This document shows, piece after piece, positions 1 through 6,793 of a stretch of 9,724 nt of DNA. The notes below the pieces were generated by a model. The model was not told where the DNA came from, did no database searches, and saw only the letters and a list, made by a program, of their open reading frames with translations. A program made the translations under genes and the position numbers. The stretch covers positions 1-9,724 of the forward strand of contig CAKNAD010000096.1 of the NCBI GenBank assembly GCA_929200515.1, given 5' to 3'. Positions within the stretch are counted from its first letter, which is position 1. Every line of letters begins with the position of its first letter. The DNA is from Candidatus Gorgonimonas leptogorgiae. GTDB lineage: Bacteria > Pseudomonadota > Gammaproteobacteria > Pseudomonadales > Endozoicomonadaceae.

Positions 1-136
1 TATCATAACTAATTTAAATTTAAAAAGCTAGCATTTTCATTCACGACGTGTATACGCCCTTTTTTAAAACAACGCTGTTTCAAATCATAAACCTCTTTCA
101 CTTAGTGCAAGACATTCTTTACAAGGAAGTATAAAT

Positions 137-478
137 ATGCCCAATAACATAGAATATAGACAATACGCAATATACAATGCAGTTAGCGCTTCGGTAAGTA
201 TTAATAATCGCCCAGCGGTATTGAATGACGATAATAGGCAATGTCTTCATTCTGGTCGTGCAGTATCTGTTACCAACGATAATCTACTCTCTTGTTTAAA
301 TATAGATCCGCCACCACAGTACACAGAAAGAGCAGATCACACCGTAATAGATGGTTTTATTGGTAATTCTCAGCCACTGTATGATCCAAGTACACAACCC
401 TTGCTAAATGATAGGGATGTAGAATTAATAGCATATTCAGCCGAGACAGGCCTGATGCCACCTCCGTATACTTCATAA
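137..478 (+). CDS. Small protein with two PPxY motifs, probably the truncated N-terminal part of a longer gene
   Basis: I do not recognise a family. The 113-residue product is polar and has no signal peptide or membrane segment. It has two PPxY motifs, PPQY at residues 59-62 and PPPY at 108-111, and a related QPLYDP stretch at 79-84. In eukaryotic and viral proteins PPxY binds WW domains, for example those of Nedd4-family ubiquitin ligases; a host-directed role here is inference. The ATG is supported by a Shine-Dalgarno AAGGAAG at 123-129, 7 nt upstream. The TAA at 476-478 falls two codons after the second motif, and the same frame then stays open to 679, so this may be a nonsense-truncated form of a roughly 180-residue protein. 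It precedes the paralogous pair at 771-3828 on the same strand. The reading frame is well supported; the function is not. Confidence 0.6.
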   Translation: MPNNIEYRQYAIYNAVSASVSINNRPAVLNDDNRQCLHSGRAVSVTNDNLLSCLNIDPPPQYTERADHTVIDGFIGNSQPLYDPSTQPLLNDRDVELIAYSAETGLMPPPYTS

Positions 479-679
479 AATAGACTATTTAGCTTAAGCA
501 CTCCTGCTACTGTCAATCAAGAAGCTGAAAATCAAGAAGCTGAAAATTTAGAAACTGACAGTCAAGTCAACACGCCTAGGATTTCTGAGAATTACGTTAC
601 TTGTTTAGAAGTATCTCTTATTGTTTCTTTGATTATGACAGGCTCCCAAGTGATCATATGGGCACTAGGCTGGCTTTAA
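479..679 (+). pseudogene. In-frame continuation of the PPxY gene after a premature TAA: acidic repeat plus hydrophobic tail
   Basis: After the TAA at 476-478 the same frame runs open for 66 codons to a TAA at 677-679. It encodes a Ser/Thr-rich start, an acidic pentapeptide repeat (NQEAE, NQEAE, NLETD), a polar linker, and a C-terminal stretch of about 28 residues, largely hydrophobic, ending in WALGWL. That stretch could be a tail anchor or single transmembrane helix. No in-frame start codon with a ribosome binding site lies near the beginning of the segment; the first in-frame ATG is at 634, inside the hydrophobic stretch. It would therefore be translated only by stop readthrough, or it is the dead 3' half of a nonsense-mutated gene. 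The repeat and membrane-like tail are the sort of content expected from a real coding end. A sequencing error at 476-478 is the simplest alternative. Confidence 0.55.
515..559 (+). repeat. 15-bp tandem repeat, two perfect copies and one degenerate copy
   Basis: The unit AATCAAGAAGCTGAA occurs at 515-529 and again, identically, at 530-544. A third diverged copy lies at 545-559 (AATTTAGAAACTGAC). The unit is a multiple of three, so it encodes the pentapeptides NQEAE, NQEAE and NLETD without shifting the frame. This supports the segment having been protein-coding. Confidence 0.85.
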
Positions 680-717
680 TAATTTTATTCTATTTTCACA
701 ACTACAAGCATAACTAA

Positions 718-726
718 TGCTAGACT
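718..726 (+). promoter_or_regulatory. Possible extended -10 element upstream of the paralogous gene pair
   Basis: TGCTAGACT at 718-726 fits an extended -10 (TGn followed by a hexamer matching TATAAT at four of six positions). It lies about 45 nt upstream of the ATG at 771. No good -35 is present at the usual distance. This is the best promoter candidate in the 91-nt gap between the PPxY gene and the first paralogue, but the evidence is weak. Confidence 0.2.
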
Positions 727-770
727 TAATATAGTAGTTAGCTAAAGTTACTGTTATGTAGAGGTGTAAA

Positions 771-2465
771 ATGGAATTTAGGTCAAACCATAAAAACGGT
801 CAACAAGTAACAACATTCGAAAAGCGTGTTAGATATCCAGCTGCCAATGATCCGCAACAAAAAAATTATGGTAAATTAGATAAAAATAAAAAAAAACTAA
901 TTAGTGGAGCTATAGCCAGCTATCTAAAGCAGTTATATATAAAATCAGGTATACAAGGAAATCCCAAAAAAGCGGATGTTATAAATCAGCTCAACACAAT
1001 TTTAGATCATCTGCCTACTGCTGCTAAAAACTATCTATCTACATTCGGTAACGATATAAACCTCGGTCCTGCTAAATCTCAGAAACAACTTGCAGATAGC
1101 TTTATCCACTTGCTACTAGAAAAAGCCTTTAAAAATAGTAACCCTTATTCTGAGCAACATAAAGAAATTCTAAATGAAAAAGTTAAATCGCTTATAAAAA
1201 AAGCACTAGAGAGATATGAAGCTATAGATGACTCTAGCTATCAAGCAAAAACAGTAGAGGTTATAAGTGAAAGTGGAGCACCAGCCGCTAATAGTGCTGC
1301 TGATCAGCATGATCAAGAAGTAGCAGATGCTAAATTAAAAGCCGAAGAAAAAGCAGAGACAATTTTTGATACTGGGTATCATGACTTTGTAAAAGAGCTA
1401 AATAATATAGGATCTTTGCTTAATCTAGCTAAGGCATATAGTGCTTTAAGCAAAAGTTCAACTGAAAATAGATTTTACTCAGATTCAAGTCTTGTGATGC
1501 AAAATGATGACGAAACACAACAACAAGTAATAGCTGATCTTATTTATAAACTATTAAATAATCAGTCATCACCAGAATTTGGAGCATTAAGAACTTTTCT
1601 TAATAGTCAACACGTAAGTTCCTCAATAGTAGACCATATAAAAAGTTATTTTATGGGTTCAGGTGGTGTATTTCCTAGGGATGCTAAGAGCTTGTTAACT
1701 CTTATTCTAAACCCTAAGGAAGATTCTCTTTATAAAGGAGGTAGACGCGCTAGTGAAGTATTACAAATTAGATATCTAGTTTTTCGAGGGATAACGCAAG
1801 TGTTGAAACAAAAAACAAATCGTATGTATAACCCTTCCGATCCTCAGCATCAAGGTACATTACTAGATAGCATGGAAGAAGTTAATCACCAGAGAGACGA
1901 ATACAATCAATTTTTAAAAGATCATCCTAAGGTAAAAGGAACTAGTTTTGTAAATAAATTTACGTTTAATGAAGCTACAGGTGGTTTTGTAATGTTCTCT
2001 ACTTTTGCAGAAGAATATCAGATTGCGGAAGCAGATAGGCAAGCAGCAACATTAACAAGTGAAGGTTATAATAAAACATTAAATTATTTACAAGAAATAT
2101 TAGCTGGAGTAAAAAAGGGTATTGAGAGTTATACTGATGCAGACACAGATTCCGAGGAGTATTTGTCTAGTTTAACACAGGATGAAGTGGAATACTTAGG
2201 GGGATTAAGGCTAGTTAAAGGCGGAAAAACTGTCGCAGACCAATATTATTCATCACATCAAAAAACTTCTGGCGATATGTCTAGAGCAAATGCTAAAGCT
2301 ATACTCTCAAAACTGAATGCTATTATAAAAACTTATGAGGATAAAAATCAAAAAGTTGGGGTTATACTACAAGATGCAACAGAAAAGCGAAATATTGCTG
2401 CCACAACTCTAAGTAAAATTCTAGATAAGTTATATGATGTATACAAATTAGTTGCACAATTTTAA
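771..2465 (+). CDS. Unrecognised 564-residue helical protein A, paralogue of the next gene; candidate secreted protein
   Basis: I do not recognise a named family. The protein is hydrophilic, predicted largely helical, and has no signal peptide, membrane segment, cysteine or tryptophan. The N-terminal part (1-200) is Lys/Gln-rich, with an Ala/Glu/Lys-rich stretch at 183-196 likely to form a coiled coil. The C-terminal 236 residues (about 329-564) align without large gaps to residues 207-446 of the next gene. Matched blocks include QIAEADRQ at 417, RLVKGGKTVADQY at 480-492 and QDATEKRNIAATTLSKI at 534-550. The ATG has a GAGGTG Shine-Dalgarno at 761-766, 4 nt upstream. The next gene starts 22 nt after the stop, so the two are probably one transcript. 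Cysteine-free coiled-coil proteins ending in a long helix resemble hydrophilic filament or tip proteins of type III secretion (EspA/SseB-like), or secreted effectors. That is inference from composition only, not a recognised match. Confidence 0.85.
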   Translation: MEFRSNHKNGQQVTTFEKRVRYPAANDPQQKNYGKLDKNKKKLISGAIASYLKQLYIKSGIQGNPKKADVINQLNTILDHLPTAAKNYLSTFGNDINLGPAKSQKQLADSFIHLLLEKAFKNSNPYSEQHKEILNEKVKSLIKKALERYEAIDDSSYQAKTVEVISESGAPAANSAADQHDQEVADAKLKAEEKAETIFDTGYHDFVKELNNIGSLLNLAKAYSALSKSSTENRFYSDSSLVMQNDDETQQQVIADLIYKLLNNQSSPEFGALRTFLNSQHVSSSIVDHIKSYFMGSGGVFPRDAKSLLTLILNPKEDSLYKGGRRASEVLQIRYLVFRGITQVLKQKTNRMYNPSDPQHQGTLLDSMEEVNHQRDEYNQFLKDHPKVKGTSFVNKFTFNEATGGFVMFSTFAEEYQIAEADRQAATLTSEGYNKTLNYLQEILAGVKKGIESYTDADTDSEEYLSSLTQDEVEYLGGLRLVKGGKTVADQYYSSHQKTSGDMSRANAKAILSKLNAIIKTYEDKNQKVGVILQDATEKRNIAATTLSKILDKLYDVYKLVAQF

Positions 2466-2487
2466 GGTTTAAATAAAGGGTATTATA

Positions 2488-3828
2488 ATGCGTGCTAATT
2501 CATCAAATGATACTAATGTAAAACAAGCTGATGCACCTTCTAGCATTAATCCTGAAACTTTTTTGCATGAAAAAAATATAAAATCAGCAATGAGCAAAGC
2601 AGCTAGTGATGTAGATAAGGCACAACAAGCCTTTAATGAAACTCAGGCTAAAATATCAAAGATATTAGATGAAAGAGCCGCTTTTTTAAAGGGAAATGCT
2701 GCATACATCGGATTATTTGATGATTATATAAGCTATGGCATTCATTCAACACAAGAGATACCTCTGCAAGATGGGGATATAAATAACATACTAGATATGA
2801 TTACAGAGATTACTGGAATAGATCCTAGAGATGAAAAAAATAAAAAAGATGCAAAAAATGCAGAAAATACAAAAGCTGGAAAAAATACAAAAGATATAAA
2901 AGATGTAAAAAATCACGAAAGCATGGAAGCTAGCATTGTTGCTGAGATTAATGCAAGAATAGACGAAAATATTACAAGACTGCCTAAAGGAGGTGGGGAT
3001 TTTTATATTGATAATCTAACTGACCCCTTTTTGCCTCCATTTGCTACTTTCCCTAAAAAGACTAAGGAAGATGTAGAGCATGGAATGGTAACTTCTAATA
3101 CCAACTTGAAAGCAATAATAGCGAGAGAAGCATTTTTTCATGTTTTGCTTAAACGCTCCCAAAGAAAATATCAATCAACTATGGGGACATCTCAAAAAGC
3201 TGCAGAAGGACATTTAAATAGTTTAGAGGGTAAGCTAAAAACATTACAAGATACAATGGTGGTATATAATAAGCTAAACCCTTCATTTCCTATAGTTATA
3301 CCAGGTATAATATCTGCTACAGCAGGTGAATTTGCATATGAGGCTGTGTTATCAAAAGTACAGATTGCCAGTGCAAATAGGATAAACGCAGTAAATTCAG
3401 CTGAAGCTAATGTTCTACTTAGAGACATTGCTCAGCAATTATCGCAACATTTAACAAATGTTGCAAATACTTTGAAAAAAGATACAGATACTGCAGTAAT
3501 AGACCTTCGTGGTATTATGAGCAAAGAAAGCCTTCGACTGCTGGATAACTATCGGCTAGCAAAAGGTGGAACAACTATGGCAGATAAATATGGAGCTATA
3601 ATAGGAACTGTCACTGGGCATAGTAAGTTTACTATAACTTTAGCTAATATAAATAAACATATTGGTGGGCTCTCAACAATGATTAAAAGGTTATCAGATG
3701 AAGGCAGTAAAAAAATTATAGATGTACAAGGTGCTACCTACAACAGTAATACTGCAAACGAAAATTTATCTAAAATCATGAGGAAGATTTTTTCTGCCAT
3801 GGATGCAGCATTTGGGCTACAAGAATAA
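2488..3828 (+). CDS. Unrecognised 446-residue helical protein B, paralogue of the preceding gene; candidate secreted protein
   Basis: This is a paralogue of the 564-residue protein encoded just upstream, with the same order of C-terminal blocks: a helical segment at 207-265 ending in a YNK-x4-P type turn, QIASANRI at 292, RLAKGGTTMADKY at 356-368, and QGATYNSNTANENLSKI at 414-430. The N-terminal 70 residues are Ala/Lys/Gln-rich with heptad character, so a coiled coil is likely. Residues 120-143 are a lysine-rich tripeptide repeat that the partner lacks, probably a flexible linker. There is no signal peptide, membrane segment, cysteine or tryptophan. An AAAGGG Shine-Dalgarno at 2475-2480 sits 7 nt before the ATG. 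The pair probably arose by tandem duplication followed by strong divergence of the N-terminal halves; they may form a hetero-oligomer. Function is unknown. A secreted structural protein or effector is the leading guess, and no secretion gene is nearby to confirm it. Confidence 0.85.
   Translation: MRANSSNDTNVKQADAPSSINPETFLHEKNIKSAMSKAASDVDKAQQAFNETQAKISKILDERAAFLKGNAAYIGLFDDYISYGIHSTQEIPLQDGDINNILDMITEITGIDPRDEKNKKDAKNAENTKAGKNTKDIKDVKNHESMEASIVAEINARIDENITRLPKGGGDFYIDNLTDPFLPPFATFPKKTKEDVEHGMVTSNTNLKAIIAREAFFHVLLKRSQRKYQSTMGTSQKAAEGHLNSLEGKLKTLQDTMVVYNKLNPSFPIVIPGIISATAGEFAYEAVLSKVQIASANRINAVNSAEANVLLRDIAQQLSQHLTNVANTLKKDTDTAVIDLRGIMSKESLRLLDNYRLAKGGTTMADKYGAIIGTVTGHSKFTITLANINKHIGGLSTMIKRLSDEGSKKIIDVQGATYNSNTANENLSKIMRKIFSAMDAAFGLQE
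2845..2916 (+). repeat. Degenerate 9-bp tandem repeat encoding eight Lys-(Asn/Asp)-x tripeptides
   Basis: Eight consecutive 9-bp units of the type AAA-(A/G)AT-xxx encode KDA, KNA, ENT, KAG, KNT, KDI, KDV and KNH, residues 120-143 of the second paralogue. The period is in phase with the codons, so copy-number change would lengthen or shorten the linker without a frameshift. The first paralogue has nothing comparable at this position. Confidence 0.75.
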
Positions 3829-3849
3829 ATTTAATACTACCTTTAAATT
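3828..3849. terminator. Weak A/T-only inverted repeat between convergent genes, possible bidirectional terminator
   Basis: A perfect 7-bp inverted repeat (AATTTAA at 3828-3834, TTAAATT at 3843-3849) with an 8-nt loop occupies the 25-nt gap between the stop of the second paralogue and the stop of dsbC, which converge here. The stem has no G-C pair and no clear U-run follows, so it would be a poor intrinsic terminator. Its position is the main argument for a role. Confidence 0.2.
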
Positions 3850-3853
3850 AGCT

Positions 3854-4654
3854 TTATTTGTTTATATTAAGCTTTTGTACTATAACTTCTGGCTTAACAT
3901 AACCAGAGATAATTTCACCATTTTCTAAAATAATTGATGGCGTTCCAGTAATGCCTAACTGTAATCCTAAAGCTTGTTGTTGCTCTACAATACTTAGTGC
4001 CTTACTACTTTGAGGTATATCATTATAGTTAATGTTATTGCCTGACATTGCTTTATCTAAAGCATCTTTAGGATCAGTTGAAGACCAAATATTCACTAAC
4101 TTATTAAAGTTATTGGTATCTTTTTTGCTTCTAGGAAATGCTAATATTCTTACTTCTATTTGTAAATCATTTAATGCAGCTATCTCTTGGTGAAATTTCT
4201 GGCAATAAAAACAATTTACATCAGTAAATACATAAATTACACCCTTAGTAGAACCTTTAGACTTATAGCAGATTAATTCAGATACATCTAATTTGCTTAA
4301 CATTTTTGAAAAATAGTTAGTTATTATCTTATCTGTTAAATTTACAATGCTACTGTCTTTTACATGTAGCATAGCTCCTGTCATTATATAACTGCCGTCT
4401 ATATTTGTATAAATTGGTTGCCCATTATTAAGCATAACAGTATATAAATTTTCAATAGGAGATACTTCTATAGAATCAATGGTTAAGTGCTTGTCTATAG
4501 AATATATTGCAGATTGTATCTGCTTAGCTATTAAAGGATCTACTTTGTTATTATTATAGCTTGATTTTACAGCATCGTTACTTGCGCTGACATAAGCTAT
4601 GTTAAGTGATAGCATTAACACCCATATCATTTTTTTATATTTATTTAAACACAT
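3854..4654 (-). CDS. dsbC: DsbC-like periplasmic thiol:disulfide interchange protein
   Basis: DsbC is a V-shaped homodimer that reshuffles wrong disulfides in the periplasm and is kept reduced by DsbD. In the 266-residue form seen here, residues 1-24 are a signal peptide (KYKK, a hydrophobic core, then VSA before the likely cut). An N-terminal dimerisation region (about 38-100, with NNGQPIYTNIDGSYIMTG) is followed by a thioredoxin-fold domain with active site C148-F-Y-C151 and cis-proline loop TGTP (P239). The C-terminus matches the E. coli protein well (LAFPR, ALGLQLGITGTPS). The ATG at 4654 is preferred over an upstream in-frame ATG at 4684 because it has GGAGG 4 nt upstream and leaves a normal signal peptide. 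Two oddities: the second, structural cysteine pair of E. coli DsbC is missing (the Trp-Cys position is W190-S191), and an extra Cys129 is present. It lies 23 nt downstream of glyS, probably in the same operon. Confidence 0.9.
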   Translation of the reverse strand: MCLNKYKKMIWVLMLSLNIAYVSASNDAVKSSYNNNKVDPLIAKQIQSAIYSIDKHLTIDSIEVSPIENLYTVMLNNGQPIYTNIDGSYIMTGAMLHVKDSSIVNLTDKIITNYFSKMLSKLDVSELICYKSKGSTKGVIYVFTDVNCFYCQKFHQEIAALNDLQIEVRILAFPRSKKDTNNFNKLVNIWSSTDPKDALDKAMSGNNINYNDIPQSSKALSIVEQQQALGLQLGITGTPSIILENGEIISGYVKPEVIVQKLNINK

Positions 4655-4658
4655 AAAG

Positions 4659-4663
4659 CCTCC
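4659..4663 (-). promoter_or_regulatory. Ribosome binding site that decides the dsbC start
   Basis: On the minus strand GGAGG lies 4 nt before the ATG at 4652-4654. The alternative upstream ATG (4682-4684) overlaps the end of glyS, has no comparable site, and would put 10 extra residues ahead of the signal peptide. Confidence 0.75.
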
Positions 4664-4677
4664 ATAAGTTGTAGCAA

Positions 4678-6792
4678 TTAGCATAAAACAGCTAAGTCTG
4701 CTATAGATAAAAATCTTTGACGTAATTTATACAAGATTGTTAATCTGTTGACTTTTATTATAGGGTCATCAGAATTCACCATGACATTATCAAAGAAATC
4801 ATTTATTGCCGAGCATGACATAATTAAAGCATCCATAGCATCAAGGTAGTTGTTATTTTTTATAGCTATTTCAAATTCTTTAGTTGTATCTTCTATATAG
4901 TTGATTAAAGATATTTCTGCTGTTTCTACTGCAATACTCTTATTGATACTAGAAGATAGTTTAGCAACATCTGCTTTTGCTAATATGTTTTTTATTCTTT
5001 TATTTGCCTCAATTAAATAATCTAACTCTGTGGTTTGTTTATTTAAAATGTGAATAATATCTTTAATACGCAAGTTCATATTATATAAATTATTTTCTTC
5101 TACCACCATAACGCTAGCGATGATATTTTTTATAGAATACTTGTTAACATTTATAATATCTTGCTCTTCATAATACGATTCTACTCTAGTTAACAAATAT
5201 TTTTTTGCTTGAACTAAAGCTTGCTCAGATTCTAATTTAAATACAACACCTTGCTGTTGATAAATATTTATAGCAAATTCTAATATTGCGGTTAAATTTA
5301 AATTTAATTTATTTTCAATAATTATTCTTATAATTCCTATGCAAGCTCGACGTAAAGCAAATGGATCTTTTGAGCCTGTAGGAGGCTGATTAATAATAAA
5401 TAAACCAACTAAACTATCAAATTTATTTGCTAAAGAAATAATAGAACCCTCTATTGTTTCTGGAATTTTATCATTAGCAAAACTTGGTAAATATACTTCA
5501 GATATAGCTTTACATACGGTTGCTGGTTCACCATCATGTGCAGCATAGTAGCCACCCATAATACCTTGTAAATGTGGAAACTCTAATACCATTTGCGATA
5601 CTAAATCTGATTTACACAACATTGCAGCTCGGTGTACGGTATCTTGATTAGCACTGCTAATATCAGCAATAAAATCTGCTAACTTAGTAATTCGTTCGTT
5701 GTTATCTAGCAGACTTCCGAGCTCTCGATTAAATAAAACTTCAGCTAGTTTAGCTCTTCTTTCTAATTGTGTATGGCGTTTATCTATTTCAAAACAAAAC
5801 AATGCATCATCAAATCTTGGAGTAATTACTTTTTCATTACCTGAAATAACTACTTGAGGTAACTTACTATTAATGTTAGCTACCCCAATAAAATTTGGTA
5901 CTAATTTATTTTCGTTATTATAAAGATGGAAATATTTTTGATGCTCTTGCATGGTTGAAACTAAAACTTCAACTGGAATATCTAAATATTTAGGGTTAAA
6001 GCTTCCAGAAAAAGCTACTGGCCACTCTACCATTGCAGTAACTTCTTCTAGTAAATTTTCATCTATTGATATATTAGCTGATAGGTTATCAGCTTGTTGT
6101 TTAATTTCAGAGCGTATTGTATTTTGTCGCTTATGAAAACAAGGTTCGATATAGCCATTATTACGTAAAGCTTTGGTATAATCATATACTTGCTCAAGTA
6201 TTAATTTTTTAGGAGAATGTACTCGGTGACCGTAGGTGTATCGATCTGCTTTAAGGCCTAATATCTTGCAATCTAAAATTTGAGTATCAGCCATCATTAC
6301 TAGCCATTTTACTGGTCTAATAAATTCATAATTATAGCTCCCCCAGCGCATTTTTTTATCCATAGGTAAACCATTCAATGCATTTTTTATTATTTCAGGC
6401 ATAATCTCAGCAATTGATAGCCCTGGACATAATTGTTTATAAGCTAGGTTTGTACTTTTTTTATCGCTTACTTGGTGTAAATCATTTACCTCAACCCCTA
6501 AAGAGCTAGCGAAACCTAAAGCTGCTTTACTAGGGTTTCCTTGAGCATCAAAAGCGACCTCTATTCTCGGGCCTTTCTTTTCTATTGCTTGATCGTTTTG
6601 ATGTGTTTGCAAGTTGTAAATTATAATTGCTAGACGCCTTGAGGTAGCATAAACAGAAGATTTATTAAATTCTAATTGTTTCGCAGTAACAGCAGATTCT
6701 ACTTGTTGTTGCAAAGATAGCATTAGCTTTTTTAATGCTTTAGCGGGTAATTCTTCGGTGCCTATTTCAAATAAAAAATCACAATATTCCAT
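4678..6792 (-). CDS. glyS: Glycine--tRNA ligase beta subunit
   Basis: This is the beta subunit of the bacterial alpha2beta2 glycyl-tRNA synthetase, which charges tRNA-Gly in the cytoplasm; the beta subunit supplies most of the tRNA contacts. The 704-residue product is close to the E. coli length (689). Family signatures are present in order: FEIGTEELPAKAL at 8-20, MRWG at 148-151, FIRPVKWL at 157-164, VEWPVAF at 255-261, AAHDGE at 417-422 in the HD-like region, and KDPFALRRA at 475-483. The C-terminal anticodon-binding region ends with DFFDNVMV and VNRLTILYKLR blocks very similar to E. coli. The start at 6792 is chosen because family members begin right before the FEIGTEELP block. A longer in-frame start at 6843 would add 17 unrelated residues and overlap glyQ by 50 nt. 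Translation is probably coupled to glyQ. Confidence 0.97.
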   Translation of the reverse strand: MEYCDFLFEIGTEELPAKALKKLMLSLQQQVESAVTAKQLEFNKSSVYATSRRLAIIIYNLQTHQNDQAIEKKGPRIEVAFDAQGNPSKAALGFASSLGVEVNDLHQVSDKKSTNLAYKQLCPGLSIAEIMPEIIKNALNGLPMDKKMRWGSYNYEFIRPVKWLVMMADTQILDCKILGLKADRYTYGHRVHSPKKLILEQVYDYTKALRNNGYIEPCFHKRQNTIRSEIKQQADNLSANISIDENLLEEVTAMVEWPVAFSGSFNPKYLDIPVEVLVSTMQEHQKYFHLYNNENKLVPNFIGVANINSKLPQVVISGNEKVITPRFDDALFCFEIDKRHTQLERRAKLAEVLFNRELGSLLDNNERITKLADFIADISSANQDTVHRAAMLCKSDLVSQMVLEFPHLQGIMGGYYAAHDGEPATVCKAISEVYLPSFANDKIPETIEGSIISLANKFDSLVGLFIINQPPTGSKDPFALRRACIGIIRIIIENKLNLNLTAILEFAINIYQQQGVVFKLESEQALVQAKKYLLTRVESYYEEQDIINVNKYSIKNIIASVMVVEENNLYNMNLRIKDIIHILNKQTTELDYLIEANKRIKNILAKADVAKLSSSINKSIAVETAEISLINYIEDTTKEFEIAIKNNNYLDAMDALIMSCSAINDFFDNVMVNSDDPIIKVNRLTILYKLRQRFLSIADLAVLC

Positions 6793-6793
6793 G

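Noticed and set aside
1..136. Possible end of an upstream gene, promoter (TTTAAA at 63-68, CATAAA at 86-91) or operator around GTATAC
   Set aside because: All plus-strand frames hit stops within the first 30 nt, the promoter hexamers are weak, and the palindrome is short; nothing here could be supported beyond the ribosome binding site at 123-129.
709..742. Short inverted repeats (AGCAT/ATGCT and GCTA/TAGC) downstream of the PPxY gene as a terminator
   Set aside because: The stems are only 4-5 bp and no T-run follows; they do not look like an intrinsic terminator.
3192..3428. Minus-strand open frame of 78 codons inside the second paralogue
   Set aside because: It is fully antisense to a well-supported gene, resembles no protein I know, and is explained as a shadow of the plus-strand coding frame.
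5951..6136. Plus-strand open frame of 61 codons inside glyS
   Set aside because: It is antisense to a strongly conserved part of glyS and has no support of its own.
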